This document shows positions 8,511 to 18,473 of a stretch of 64,000 nucleotides of DNA, one piece after another. The position numbers were made by a program, and so were the translations under genes. The notes beneath the pieces are model-generated. The model was not told the origin of the DNA. It ran no database searches and saw nothing but the letters and a program-made list of their open reading frames with translations. Positions within the stretch are counted from its first letter, which is position 1; each line of letters starts with the position of its first letter. This stretch comes from Leuconostoc suionicum (GTDB lineage Bacteria; Bacillota; Bacilli; Lactobacillales; Lactobacillaceae), in assembly GCF_001891125.1 (NCBI RefSeq), contig NZ_CP015247.1:1444501-1508500 (forward strand), given 5' to 3'.

Positions 8511-9465
8511 TAATTGTTGCCCATTTCTGACCTACTTCAAGATCTTTTCCAGCGCCATTTAAATAGGCACTAATCGCCATTTCTGATTTACCTGCCGGCT
8601 GTAGTCGATTAATTTGAACAACCGTACCATTTGCGGAGGCCACTTTCAATTGTTTTTTGCTTTTCTCAACAATGGTACCCGGTTCTTGCGTTGTTAATTC
8701 AGACAAGGGTGTCACATCAGTGATTTTCACGCGTTGATCCAAAACCTGCACAAAAGCTGGATGAGTTGGATATAAACCGCGTATATGCCAGTCTAGTTCT
8801 TGGGCTGTTTCTGTCGCAAAATTAAGATTCTGCATGTCATGCGGTATATTTGGTGAAAAAGAAACTTCTTCTTCATTTTGTACCACTGGGTCAATATTAC
8901 CGGTAGCGATTTTAGGGAGTGTTTTTAATAGCAAATCACGTCCAGCAATGCTTAATTTGTCAAACATCGTGCCAACATTATCGGTGCTCGTAATTGGAAC
9001 TTTTATCGTATCAATAACATCACCGGCATCCATTTTTTTGACCATGTACATAATTGAAACACCGGTTTCTTTATCGCCATTCATAATGGCATAGTGAACT
9101 GGTGCACCACCTCGATATTTTGGTAATAATGAGGCGTGCGTGTTAACTGCAGCAATTTTGGCCGCATCTAACAATTTTGTAGGTAAAAATTGTCCAAATG
9201 CTGCGGTCACAATGAAATCAGGATTAATATCAATGACTTGTTGCATCTCAGGAGAACCACTTATTTTTTCTGGTTGTAAAACGGGCACATCATGCGCCTG
9301 TGCCGCAACTTTAACAGGACTTGGTGTTAAAGTATGCTTGCGCCCCTGTGGGCGATCAGGTTGTGTCACAACAGCCTTTACATCATAATTACTATTTTCA
9401 AGAAGCACTTCTAATATCGGTACTGCAAAACTTGGGGTGCCCATTAATACTACTGAATATGTCAT
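8503..9465 (-). CDS. fmt: methionyl-tRNA formyltransferase
   Basis: 320 residues, normal length. GTPSFAVPILEVLLE at the N-terminus, the formyl-transfer loop with NTHASLLPKYRGGAPVHYAI, and a C-terminal OB-like tRNA-binding domain. It formylates initiator Met-tRNA using 10-formyltetrahydrofolate. It overlaps rsmB by 8 bases, the standard fmt-rsmB order. Confidence 0.97.
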   Translation of the reverse strand: MTYSVVLMGTPSFAVPILEVLLENSNYDVKAVVTQPDRPQGRKHTLTPSPVKVAAQAHDVPVLQPEKISGSPEMQQVIDINPDFIVTAAFGQFLPTKLLDAAKIAAVNTHASLLPKYRGGAPVHYAIMNGDKETGVSIMYMVKKMDAGDVIDTIKVPITSTDNVGTMFDKLSIAGRDLLLKTLPKIATGNIDPVVQNEEEVSFSPNIPHDMQNLNFATETAQELDWHIRGLYPTHPAFVQVLDQRVKITDVTPLSELTTQEPGTIVEKSKKQLKVASANGTVVQINRLQPAGKSEMAISAYLNGAGKDLEVGQKWATINE

Positions 9466-9518
9466 TTTATACCTCTCAAACAGCTGTGTTAGGGTGTTTT
9501 ATTTTTTATTCACACGAT

Positions 9519-9548
9519 AACACAAAAATGTCCGAGCAATCTCGGACA
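9519..9548 (-). terminator. terminator-like hairpin after priA
   Basis: Stem TGTCCGAG / CTCGGACA (9529-9536 with 9541-9548) followed on the minus strand by TTTTTGTGTT. It lies between priA and fmt, so fmt onward may also have its own promoter or depend on readthrough. Confidence 0.75.
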
Positions 9549-9572
9549 GTTATCAGTATTTATTATAACACA

Positions 9573-11984
9573 TCACATAAATGAGACAGGATCACGATCA
9601 ATGCTTAATTGCAAATCACCTTTAGCCTTTTGTGCACGATTTTGTAGTTCCTGTAGCAACGTGTCCATTTCATTACGTTTTTTAAACTTCAGGATAATTT
9701 GAAAGTAATAGCGTTTGCGCATTTTAGCGATTGGCTTTGGCGAAGGGCCTAAAATAATCACATCTTTCTCAGCATGTGAACGTAGCCAGCGCGCAACTTT
9801 TAGCATTTGAATGGCGGCTTGATTTTCATCTGAATGACTGGCTTGTATCTGAACCGTGTAATAGTACGGTGCGTAATTTCCAGCGTGCCGGACGGCCATC
9901 TCTTGCCTGTAAAAACCTTCATAATCATGATTTTGAGCATAAGTAATTGCATAATGCTGTGGATTGAACGTCTGCACCAACACTTCACCAGGTTTTTTAG
10001 CCCGTCCAGCTCGCCCACTAACTTGGGTCAACAATTGAAATGTACGTTCACTGGCATGGAAATCTGGCAATCCCAAAGAAGTATCCGCATTCAAAACACC
10101 GACTAAAGTAACATCAGGAAAGTCGAGTCCTTTAGCAATCATTTGCGTACCTAATAAAATATCTGCTTCATGATTACCGAATTTTTGAAGCATCTTATCC
10201 ATACTGCCCTTTTTGCGTGTCGTATCTTGATCCATACGAATCACCCGTGCATCAGGAAATAGTTCTTGTAACTCAGCTTCAACCTTTTCTGTACCAGTCC
10301 CATAATAACGTATACGTTTAGAACCACATTGCGCGCATACAGTGGGTATTTTTTCTTCATGACCGCAGTAGTGGCACTTCAGTGTATGTGTATCCATATG
10401 CAGTGTCATAGCTAAATTACAATTAGGATCACATGGAACATAACCACAGTCTCGACACATCACAAAGCTTGAAAACCCTCGGCGATTGAGCATCAACACA
10501 CTTTGTTCACCTTTCGCCAAACGGTCGGCTAATTTGATACGTAATTCTTCCGAAAAATTGGTCTCTGGGCCTCGTGACAGTGTCTCTTTCATATCAATCA
10601 CATTGACGCTTGGTAGTTTTGCACCTCCTGCGCGCTGTGTCAGTGTTAATAGTTCATAAACCCCGCGTTGTGCTCGCGCACGACTTTCCAAAGAAGGTGT
10701 CGCTGATCCCAAAATAACCGGTATTTGATAGTATTGACCACGCCAGAGTGCGATATTTCTGGCATCGTACCGCGGATTATCTGACTGTTTATAGGTTGTT
10801 TCATGTTCTTCATCAACAATAATTAAACCGATATTTGTCAGTGGGGCAAACACAGCAGAACGTGCACCAACAACAATTTTCACATCACCGCGCTCAATTC
10901 TACGCCACTCATCGTAGCGTTCACCATCACTTAATCCCGAATGCAAAACTGCTGTCTGGGCACCAAAACGACCTTTGACCCTTCTAACCATTTGTGGCGT
11001 GAGGGCAATCTCAGGCACCAAAAACAGAACCGTCTTTCCCTGCTCAAAAACATGTTGTGCCACCTGTAAGTACACTTCAGTTTTACCTGAGCCAGTAATG
11101 CCTTCAAGTAAAAATGGTTGGAACCTTTGCGCATCAAATGTACCAGAAATACGTTCATAGGCCTCTTGTTGCTGCGCATTTAACTCAAGTAACGCTGTTT
11201 GTTTAACTTCAGCATGAAATGGATCACGAAGTAGCTCCACCTTTGTTTTCATTATCCATTTTTTAGTTACAGCTTGGTTTAAGACGGCGTCACTAATATC
11301 AATAACTTCCTGAAGATCCTTTTTCACCCATGTTTCAGCCAAATGACAGAGTATGAACTGCAACAATGTTGCTTGTTTCTTTGCTGAAGATCGTAATCCT
11401 CTTAACTCATCCTCCAAAAATTCAACATCATCACTGAACTGATAAGCTAATTGTGTTTTTATCTTCGCCTTGTCATGCACTGCCACTTCTACATCAATTT
11501 TATGTTGACGACGTAGCTTAAGCAAAGTTGCCATATCTGACTCAGTAAAGTCGCCCGTTTTAAAAGCTATCTCATCAAGTCCTTTGAATAAACGATCACG
11601 TACATCGTCATCCACTTCGTCAATAATCCTTAAAGTACGCTCGTAATTTGCTTTAAACACATTTGGCAGCATCGTTTGTAAAATTGTAATTCGAAAAGCA
11701 AATGTTTCACTGGCTAAGTAATCAGATAGATTTAGTAGTTCTGTATTTAATACCGGTGTTAAATCTAATATTTGCTGAATTGGGCGGACTTGTTCCTCTG
11801 GTAAGTCAGTTGAAGCGGTCAAACCAACAACAAATCCCATCACATTCCGTCGACCAAAAGGCACCGTCACACGCATGCCCAACAATAGCGAATCTATCAT
11901 GTTTTCCGGAACAGCATAGGTATAAGGCTGATCAGTTTGCATTGTTGGCACATCAACAATGATTTGTGCGTATTGTTTCGTCAT
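9573..11984 (-). CDS. priA: primosomal protein N' (replication restart helicase)
   Basis: 803 residues: N-terminal 3'-DNA-binding domain (AQIIVDVPTMQTDQPYTYAVP), helicase core with Walker A GITGSGKTEVYL and DEEHETTYK, the zinc-binding Cys cluster (CRDCGYVPCDPNCNLAM .. CHYCGHEEKIPTVCAQCGSKRI), and motif V/VI with GTQMIAKGLDFP and QVSGRAGR. It reloads the replisome at stalled forks. ATG overlaps the stop of the upstream acetyltransferase (ATGA). Confidence 0.97.
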   Translation of the reverse strand: MTKQYAQIIVDVPTMQTDQPYTYAVPENMIDSLLLGMRVTVPFGRRNVMGFVVGLTASTDLPEEQVRPIQQILDLTPVLNTELLNLSDYLASETFAFRITILQTMLPNVFKANYERTLRIIDEVDDDVRDRLFKGLDEIAFKTGDFTESDMATLLKLRRQHKIDVEVAVHDKAKIKTQLAYQFSDDVEFLEDELRGLRSSAKKQATLLQFILCHLAETWVKKDLQEVIDISDAVLNQAVTKKWIMKTKVELLRDPFHAEVKQTALLELNAQQQEAYERISGTFDAQRFQPFLLEGITGSGKTEVYLQVAQHVFEQGKTVLFLVPEIALTPQMVRRVKGRFGAQTAVLHSGLSDGERYDEWRRIERGDVKIVVGARSAVFAPLTNIGLIIVDEEHETTYKQSDNPRYDARNIALWRGQYYQIPVILGSATPSLESRARAQRGVYELLTLTQRAGGAKLPSVNVIDMKETLSRGPETNFSEELRIKLADRLAKGEQSVLMLNRRGFSSFVMCRDCGYVPCDPNCNLAMTLHMDTHTLKCHYCGHEEKIPTVCAQCGSKRIRYYGTGTEKVEAELQELFPDARVIRMDQDTTRKKGSMDKMLQKFGNHEADILLGTQMIAKGLDFPDVTLVGVLNADTSLGLPDFHASERTFQLLTQVSGRAGRAKKPGEVLVQTFNPQHYAITYAQNHDYEGFYRQEMAVRHAGNYAPYYYTVQIQASHSDENQAAIQMLKVARWLRSHAEKDVIILGPSPKPIAKMRKRYYFQIILKFKKRNEMDTLLQELQNRAQKAKGDLQLSIDRDPVSFM

Positions 11985-12535
11985 AACTCTATTTTACCAG
12001 AGGGGCTTATAGGCGTCATTTCATTTCGCAAAATGCCATATTTCATGCTATCCCAATACTGACCTTGCCACCATCTCACTTGTCGGATTTTTCCCTCCAA
12101 TTTTAAGCCCAGTTTCTCGCTTACGCGCATCATGGCCTTATTACCAGACCAAGTGGTTAAACCAATATGTGGTAAACTGTCATATTGCTCAAATAATATT
12201 TCCAACCACATACTTAATGCACGGGTTCCTATTCCTTGTTGCCATGTTGCTTGTTGATAAATAACAATTCCTACCTCAAGCCAAGATTTTAGTTGCCCAT
12301 CCTCAAAATATGCACTCACACTACCAATAATTTGATCGTCATATAAAATAACCCGCCGATTCATATTATTCACGAATCTTTCAGGGCCAATATTATTGAT
12401 AAAATCTTCTTTTTTAGGTAACACATCTTTAAAATATGGTCCGTTCCATTTAGTCCACTCAGCTTGCGGATCACTATAAGCTGTTTCCCAAAATAGTGCT
12501 AAATCTTCTGTTTTGAATTGTCGTAATTCTATCAT
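11981..12535 (-). CDS. GNAT family N-acetyltransferase (RimJ/RimL-like)
   Basis: 184 residues, MIELRQFKTEDLALFWETAYSDP... The C-terminal half has the acetyl-CoA loop WQQGIGTRALSMWLE and the pattern GLTTWSGNKAMMRVSEKLGLKLEGKIRQ typical of RimJ/RimL-type enzymes that acetylate protein N-termini or small amines. Substrate not predictable. It overlaps priA by four bases and follows nadR after a terminator. Confidence 0.8.
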   Translation of the reverse strand: MIELRQFKTEDLALFWETAYSDPQAEWTKWNGPYFKDVLPKKEDFINNIGPERFVNNMNRRVILYDDQIIGSVSAYFEDGQLKSWLEVGIVIYQQATWQQGIGTRALSMWLEILFEQYDSLPHIGLTTWSGNKAMMRVSEKLGLKLEGKIRQVRWWQGQYWDSMKYGILRNEMTPISPSGKIEL

Positions 12536-12544
12536 TTTTACCTT

Positions 12545-12575
12545 TCAAAAAAAACCGGTATAAAACCAGTTTTTT
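12545..12575 (-). terminator. terminator after nadR
   Basis: Minus-strand stem AAACTGG / CCGGTTT (one G-U pair; 12552-12558 with 12566-12572) followed by TTTTTTTT, directly after the nadR stop. Confidence 0.75.
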
Positions 12576-12577
12576 CT

Positions 12578-13720
12578 CTAAATATGCTTAATATTAAATC
12601 CTGTTCTAGTTTGAATAGCATCAAGTGCTTGTAAGTAGCGTGCATAATATCCATAAGGATCATCACTATCGCCTTTTGCATCAAGAATTACTAGTTTGTC
12701 CGTAAATCCATATTCTTCAATCACTTCTAACAAATGGCGGTGGAAAGCCCAACGCGAATCATTATCTGAAGTTGTCATATTTCGGAAGCCGTCATCAACA
12801 TAAGGCGTCACCGGTGGAATAAGAAGAATTAAGTCAATCAATTCCTCACCAATTGTATTATCAAACAATGGCTTCAGCTGCGCATTATCCACATCGTTTA
12901 ACCACATATCTGCGTATACCTTGGTCACCATTGCATCAGTATCAAAAATCGTTAGACCATTGTTAGCTGGAGAGTTAATTTCTCTTGAGTTCGCATCATA
13001 TTGTCCTTGAATTAAACGGATGTAGTCTTTAACAACTAACTCTTCATCGCTAACATTCGATTTTTCTTGATACTCACGAGCATACTCTTCTGAAAATGGT
13101 GAATTACTTGTTCGAGCCAAACGACGTACTAATGTGGATTTCCCTGTTGAAGCTGACCCCATCACCGTGACTTTCTTAGCAAAATGGCGTCGAAAAACAC
13201 GGTTAATGTAATCCCAGTTTCCAATAGGATCTTTTCGAATATCTGTTGCTGATATTTTTAATACCGTGCGATCCATCAAGCTCACTTTGAACTGACCGTT
13301 CTTCGGTAATCTTGTTTCTAATTGATTTTTGTAATCTTTTTCACCGGTATAAAATGTAATCGTTGCATCTTTATTAACAATATTACGCTTAACTGTTTCA
13401 ACGATTATTCGTGTCCATTCATCCCAGCCGTCAGGCATCATTGGAATATTGTCTTCATTGATGTAATCAACTTTAATATCTGTTTCGTCACTAAACGCTT
13501 CTCTCAAATAGCGAAAACGTTTCTCAACGGATAGTCCGATTTGGTACCCTCTATCATTTGTATAACCAGAAGCAATAACAACTACACCATCATTTAAAGC
13601 AGCCGCTTTATAAATTTCTGCTTGGTGCCCTACGTGCATTGGTGCTAACGTACCAAAGAAAACGCCAATTTTGTCACCTTGAAGATCATCTGTGAATAAG
13701 TTCCCTGCAATTGTTCTCAT
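12578..13720 (-). CDS. nadR: NadR-type NMN adenylyltransferase / ribosylnicotinamide kinase
   Basis: 380 residues with two domains. The N-terminal nucleotidyltransferase has the HxGH-type motif in GTLAPMHVGHQAEIYK; the C-terminal kinase has the P-loop GSASTGKSTLVRRLA. Together they turn nicotinamide riboside into NMN and NMN into NAD. The DNA-binding helix-turn-helix of enterobacterial NadR is absent, so it is an enzyme only. It is 45 nt downstream of pnuC, its natural transport partner. Confidence 0.93.
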   Translation of the reverse strand: MRTIAGNLFTDDLQGDKIGVFFGTLAPMHVGHQAEIYKAAALNDGVVVIASGYTNDRGYQIGLSVEKRFRYLREAFSDETDIKVDYINEDNIPMMPDGWDEWTRIIVETVKRNIVNKDATITFYTGEKDYKNQLETRLPKNGQFKVSLMDRTVLKISATDIRKDPIGNWDYINRVFRRHFAKKVTVMGSASTGKSTLVRRLARTSNSPFSEEYAREYQEKSNVSDEELVVKDYIRLIQGQYDANSREINSPANNGLTIFDTDAMVTKVYADMWLNDVDNAQLKPLFDNTIGEELIDLILLIPPVTPYVDDGFRNMTTSDNDSRWAFHRHLLEVIEEYGFTDKLVILDAKGDSDDPYGYYARYLQALDAIQTRTGFNIKHI

Positions 13721-13765
13721 GACTTTATTAATTATATCCTATTAAAATTTGAACATTGCGCATGT

Positions 13766-14533
13766 TCATTCTTTTTTAGTTAACCTTCGCCACTGAATAA
13801 TACCGTATATAGCATTGACAGATAAGGCGAGGTTCATACCTAACATAGCAAACGCACTAGGGTCCGCATGTCCCATCCAAGCACGTCCCCACAAAACAAT
13901 TTCGACTACATCAAAGAGTAGCCAAGCATACCATGATTCCGCAAACTTTGCGGTTTGCAGAATTTGAGCCCCCATTGATATGGTTGTTGTCAATCCATCC
14001 ATGTATGGTTGTCTTGACCCAGCCTGATGTAAAATCATACCGACAATCACTAATATAGCTAAGAATACTGGGATAACTAGTAACCATTGTTTGAAGGTCA
14101 TATATTTAGTCGCTACCACGTCTTGACTGTCTTTTTCTGATAAATTATCGCGTTTCATAAAGCCAAGCCAGGCTGCAATACCAACAAATTGCATAACAAC
14201 CCAGAATGCACTTAAAGCAACCTCACCAAACAACTGTGACTGAAAGGCCAATGGCATGTACATGACAGAATAAATCAAGCCCCAAAAATAATTTGTTATA
14301 CGACCCTTAGCGACCAACACAACAGTGATAATGTTCATCATCCCCGTTGCTAATCCAAACCAATCGAGCGTGCTATTGTGAACAACACCCAGTGTCCAAA
14401 CTAGTAATTGCAGTAAAATCAATACTAAAAATAATACACCTTCAGCCCATTTCCAGCCAAATAACAATTCTTTGAAAATGTTCACGGGGTTAAAGTAGCG
14501 CCAAAAACGATGCCAGACTGGTTCCTCAACCAT
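13766..14533 (-). CDS. pnuC: nicotinamide riboside transporter PnuC
   Basis: 255 residues, about seven hydrophobic segments, with WxxW-rich PnuC features (NYFWGLIYSVMY, ESWYAWLLFDVVEIVLW). PnuC proteins admit nicotinamide riboside by facilitated diffusion, trapped inside by NadR phosphorylation. Start follows GGGAGA. The gene pairs with nadR; the promoter upstream overlaps an inverted repeat. Confidence 0.93.
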   Translation of the reverse strand: MVEEPVWHRFWRYFNPVNIFKELLFGWKWAEGVLFLVLILLQLLVWTLGVVHNSTLDWFGLATGMMNIITVVLVAKGRITNYFWGLIYSVMYMPLAFQSQLFGEVALSAFWVVMQFVGIAAWLGFMKRDNLSEKDSQDVVATKYMTFKQWLLVIPVFLAILVIVGMILHQAGSRQPYMDGLTTTISMGAQILQTAKFAESWYAWLLFDVVEIVLWGRAWMGHADPSAFAMLGMNLALSVNAIYGIIQWRRLTKKE

Positions 14534-14563
14534 TATAGATTCTCCCTAGTAATTATTTATTTC

Positions 14564-14603
14564 ATTATATCAGTAAATAGCCTAAAAAACCGATTAGTTT
14601 AGG
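14564..14603 (-). promoter_or_regulatory. pnuC-nadR promoter with overlapping inverted repeat
   Basis: Minus strand TATAAT at 14564-14569, with CCTAAA / TTTAGG arms (14581-14586, 14598-14603) flanking the -35 position. The leader between this -10 and the ATG is only about 25 nt, leaving no room for a riboswitch. An operator is plausible but the repressor is unknown. Confidence 0.45.
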
Positions 14604-14635
14604 GAGATTTCACCGTCCAAAAACCAGCTATTAAT

Positions 14636-15079
14636 CTAATTGTTAAACAATTTCAAATATTTGCCGTAACCATCTTTTTCTAAATCTTTTTTTGGAATGA
14701 ACCGTAAGCTAGCTGAATTGATACAATATCTTAAGCCACCACGGTCAGGTAATCCATCATTAAACACATGACCTAAATGAGATGACGCTTCTTTTGAAGT
14801 AATTTCGGTCCTTGTCATTCCTAATGAACGATCTGTATTTTCTTGTAAATGCTCGTCGTCATCGATTCCTTTTGTAAATGATGGCCAACCACAGCCGGAA
14901 TCGTACTTATCCGTTGAACTAAACAATGGTTCACCACTGACAACATCAACGAAAATACCATCCTCCCACCATTGATCATACTTACCAGTGAACGGACGTT
15001 CTGTTGCCGCATGTTGGGTAACCTCGTATTCTTCCGGGGTCAAACGGGCACGCAATTCTTCATCGTTATATTTTGTCAT
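14636..15079 (-). CDS. msrB: peptide-methionine (R)-S-oxide reductase
   Basis: 147 residues, with [31 protein letters not shown] and the catalytic-Cys segment [11 protein letters not shown]. MsrB repairs methionine-R-sulfoxide in proteins using thioredoxin. The two CxxC zinc motifs found in some homologues are not present. ATG follows an AAGAGGA site. It appears monocistronic. Confidence 0.95.
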   Translation of the reverse strand: MTKYNDEELRARLTPEEYEVTQHAATERPFTGKYDQWWEDGIFVDVVSGEPLFSSTDKYDSGCGWPSFTKGIDDDEHLQENTDRSLGMTRTEITSKEASSHLGHVFNDGLPDRGGLRYCINSASLRFIPKKDLEKDGYGKYLKLFNN

Positions 15080-15149
15080 AAAATCCTCTTTTTATTTTTT
15101 AATTCTACGCTGGTTTTAAGATACGTCAACCAATAGAACTTAGCGGCGA

Positions 15150-15184
15150 AAATAAAAAAAATGTCGGCATTTCTGCCAACATTT
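15150..15184 (-). terminator. terminator after engB
   Basis: Minus-strand stem ATGTTGGCA / TGCCGACAT (15161-15182) followed by TTTTTTTATTTTC. Ends the clpX-engB transcript, overlapping the engB stop codon. Confidence 0.85.
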
Positions 15185-15768
15185 TAGATATGTTTTTCAA
15201 TCCAATGCCACACTTCATCTTTACCATATTTTGTTTCCGATGAGAAAAATTGAAAATCACTGTCCTCATTATCAAAGCCTAATGCTTTTTTAATGACTGA
15301 CTCAGCTTTATTAAATTTACCACGCGAAATTTTATCTGACTTAGTTGCTACAACTAAAATAGGAATATTGTAGTAATGTAGCCATTCGTACATTGAGATA
15401 TCGTCTTCACTAGGCTCATGGCGTGCATCTACTAAACTAATAACACCACGTAGCTGTTTGCGACTAGTGATGTATTCTTCAATCATTACACCGAAAGCTT
15501 CACGCTGGGCCTTTGAAACTTTAGCATATCCATACCCAGGAACATCAACGAAATATAACTTATCTTCAACATCATAAAAGTTTAACGTTTGTGTCTTACC
15601 TGGTTGTGAAGATGTGCGAGCAAAATTTTTCCGTTGGATTAGTGTATTTGTTAAAGAAGATTTACCGACATTTGAACGGCCAACCAAAGCTATTTCAGGC
15701 TTTCCGTCTGTTGGATACTGAGAGGCTGATACAGCACTCATCACCATTTCGACATTGTGTACATCCAT
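15184..15768 (-). CDS. engB: ribosome biogenesis GTP-binding protein YsxC/EngB
   Basis: 194 residues, single GTPase domain: G1 [13 protein letters not shown]3 [11 protein letters not shown]4 ATKSDKI. YsxC/EngB is needed for 50S assembly in firmicutes. Start ATG directly abuts the clpX stop, a common clpX-ysxC pairing in Bacilli. Confidence 0.96.
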   Translation of the reverse strand: MDVHNVEMVMSAVSASQYPTDGKPEIALVGRSNVGKSSLTNTLIQRKNFARTSSQPGKTQTLNFYDVEDKLYFVDVPGYGYAKVSKAQREAFGVMIEEYITSRKQLRGVISLVDARHEPSEDDISMYEWLHYYNIPILVVATKSDKISRGKFNKAESVIKKALGFDNEDSDFQFFSSETKYGKDEVWHWIEKHI

Positions 15769-17019
15769 TTATTCACTCACCTTTTTTAATTGCAGTTCTG
15801 GCTGTTCACCCTGTTCAACACTGGCTTTGGTAATAATAACTTTAGCAACATCATCACGACTGGGAATATCAAACATGACATCCTTCATCACATTTTCAAT
15901 GATTGAGCGTAATCCTCGAGCGCCAGTGTGTCGCTTAATCGCAACGCTAGCCATTGCATCCAATGCATCCGGTTGAAATTCAAGTTCAACATCATCTAGA
16001 CCCAAAAGAGCAGTGTATTGCTTAATTAAAGCATTTTTAGGCTCTGTCAAAATTCTTGTTAAATCAGAAATAGTCAACTCGTCTAACACAGTTACAATAG
16101 GCAGACGACCAATAAATTCTGGAATTAACCCAAACTTGGTCATATCTTCTGGTTGCACATGATGCAAAATATTGTCGTCATTCAAGGCCTCAGCGTTTTC
16201 ATTTGCATCTGAACCAAAACCAATAACTCGTTCGCCCAGTCGTTCTTTAATGATTGTGTCAATACCAGCAAAGGCACCACCAACAATAAACAAAATGTTG
16301 GTTGTATTCACTTGAATTAATTCTTGCTGTGGATGCTTACGGCCTCCTTGAGGTGGCACGCTAGCAGTTGTCCCTTCAAGCATTTTTAATAGTGCCTGCT
16401 GAACTCCTTCACCAGAAACATCACGTGTGATGGAGACGTTCTCTGATTTTTTAGCAATTTTGTCAATTTCATCAACATAAATAATACCACGCTCAGCAGC
16501 TGCAACATCAAAATCAGCTGCCTGTAGTAATTTCAAAATAATATTTTCAACGTCTTCACCAACATAACCCGCTTCAGTCAATGTAGTTGCATCAGCAATT
16601 GCGAATGGTACGTTCAGAATACGTGCCAAGCTTTGTGCTAAATAAGTTTTACCCGAACCAGTTGGTCCCATCAAAGCAATGTTTGATTTTTGTAGCTCAA
16701 CATCTAATGTTGGCGCCACGTTTTCATTAATACGTTTATAGTGATTATATACAGCTACCGCCAGAGTCTTTTTAGCATCTTCTTGTCCAATAACATAATC
16801 ATTTAACTCATTAACAATCTCGTGTGGTGTTGGCAGTGACAACACTTCTGCTGCACGATCTACAGTTAATTCTTCTTCAATAATGCCTTCAGCCAAAGCG
16901 ACACACTCATTACAAATGTAAACATCATTTGGCCCGGCAACAATCTTTTTTACTTCACTTGCAGATTTTCCACAAAAACTGCAGTGTATTTCTTCTTCAA
17001 AATTTGGTGTATTCGCCAT
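15769..17019 (-). CDS. clpX: ATP-dependent Clp protease ATP-binding subunit ClpX
   Basis: 416 residues: N-terminal zinc-binding domain with CSFCG .. CNEC (residues about 13-38), AAA+ core with Walker [13 protein letters not shown], Walker [11 protein letters not shown], and the sensor/arginine segment RHTGARGLR. ClpX unfolds tagged proteins for ClpP. Start follows AAGGAAAATC. The promoter is at about 17094. Confidence 0.98.
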
Positions 17020-17093
17020 GATTTTCCTTTTTTATTGATTCGCTACATTTTTATGCAGATTATATATATTTTATATGCAGCTCGTATCTTACC

Positions 17094-17122
17094 ATTATAC
17101 TATTTTATGGCAGTGTTATAAA
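17094..17122 (-). promoter_or_regulatory. clpX promoter
   Basis: Minus strand TATAAT at 17094-17099, with TTTATA 17 nt upstream as a weak -35. No CtsR-type or CIRCE operator was recognised. Confidence 0.5.
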
Positions 17123-17218
17123 CCGTGTTTCGAATTTATATTTTAAATCTTATTTCTTTTATTTTTGTGTTTTTCTGTTGACTTAAGTTCTAGGATTTTT
17201 GGATTTATGACATGATAG

Positions 17219-18400
17219 TTTCCTTGGGAACAACGTAAGTTTTCTGAAATACTTGAATACTCAATTTCAAATAACACTTTGTCTCGGGCTAACTTGAATT
17301 ATGATGAGGGCGCAGTAAAAAATATTCATTACGGAGATATTTTGGTTAAGTTTGGTTCTATCGTAGATGTAAACCAGCCAAATGTACCTTACGTGACTAA
17401 CGGAAAACCATCCGATTTTACGAGCCAATTACTACAAAATGGAGATGTTATCGTTGCTGATACAGCAGAAGACGAAACAACAGGTAAGGCTATTGAAGTT
17501 ACTGGAATTACTGACAACTATGCTGTTTCAGGGCTTCACACGATGGTTGCAAGACCTAATGTTGAATTTGCACGCAAATATTTAGGTTATTATTTAAATT
17601 CACCATCATACCACAACGCTTTGTTACCACTAATGCAGGGAATAAAAGTATTGTCATTAAGCAAAGCAAATATTGCTAAAACAGTAGTAAGGTTTCCAAA
17701 AGATGTGAAGGAGCAAGCCAACATCGGTATATTCTTCAAACAACTCGACAATCTAATCACTCAAAACGAGCGTAAGATTGACCTTTTAAAGCAACTAAAA
17801 CAGGCGTATTTGCAAAAAATCTTTAGTCAGGAGTTACGTTTTGCTGGCTTTAATGATGATTGGGAAGAGCGTAAAATTGTAGATTTATTCGAGGAAAGAT
17901 CTGAGCGATCACCTCATGGTCAAATGATTTCCATAACAATGGGATCTGGCGTAGTTTTGGCTTCATCCTTAGATAGAAAAGATAACTCAAGTTTTGATAA
18001 GTCCAATTATAAAGTTGTTCGAAAAAATGATATTGCATATAATTCTATGAGAATGTGGCAAGGAGCAAGTGGTGTTTCTCCCTACAACGGAATTGTAAGT
18101 CCAGCATACACAATAATTACGCCTAAAGATAATGTTGATTCTGGTTTTTTTGCTATTCAGTTCAAAATGGCTAAATCCTTAAAAACGTTTCAAAAATACT
18201 CCCAAGGCTTGACATCAGATACTTGGAATTTAAAATACCCAGCACTAAGTAGCATACCTATGATTACGCCTAATTTTACAGAGCAAAAGAAAATTAATCA
18301 TTTTTTTGGAATCTTTGATGATCTAATAGATAAGTATGAAAAAAAAGTTTTGCTCCTCAAGCGAAAAAAAAGATCATACTTACAAAAAATGTTTGTTTAA
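17219..18400 (+). pseudogene. hsdS: silent, start-less inverted hsdS cassette (type I specificity subunit)
   Basis: Opposite in direction to hsdRMS. It encodes two target-recognition domains separated by the HsdS coiled-coil spacer (LDNLITQNERKIDLLKQLKQAYLQKIFSQELRFAGF) and ends ..YLQKMFV. The frame opens after a stop at 17216 and reads FPWEQRKFSEILEYSISNNT, matching the HsdS domain start WEQRKLGEL. The true N-terminus is lost: upstream sequence resembles the usual GF-D-W motif but contains stops and a shifted frame. A TTG at 17279 could start an internal product, but no ribosome site was seen. The gene probably serves as a donor for recombination into the active hsdS through shared inverted repeats. 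Confidence 0.85.
17735..17817 (+). repeat. hsdS: inverted repeat copy A (central HsdS spacer)
   Basis: Encodes the conserved spacer between recognition domains. Contains two blocks, 22 bp at 17735-17756 and 21 bp at 17797-17817, each identical to the reverse complement of blocks at 20138-20159 and 20077-20097 in the active hsdS. Likely crossover site for inversion. Confidence 0.8.
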
Positions 18401-18432
18401 CATTATGAGCTGCATCTATATAATAATAATCA

Positions 18433-18473
18433 AAAAATAACGGTGTCTACGTTACGTAGACACCGTTATTTTT
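18433..18473. terminator. bidirectional terminator between silent hsdS and recombinase
   Basis: Perfect 18-bp arms AAAAATAACGGTGTCTAC / GTAGACACCGTTATTTTT (18433-18450 and 18456-18473) with a 5-nt loop. T-tracts occur on both strands, and it lies between convergent genes. Confidence 0.85.

Noticed and set aside
14534-14635. NAD-type riboswitch upstream of pnuC
   Set aside because: The TATAAT at 14564-14569 leaves a leader too short for an aptamer.
17020-17218. CtsR or CIRCE operator before clpX
   Set aside because: No matching GGTCAAA-type or CIRCE repeat was seen; only AT-rich sequence and a promoter.
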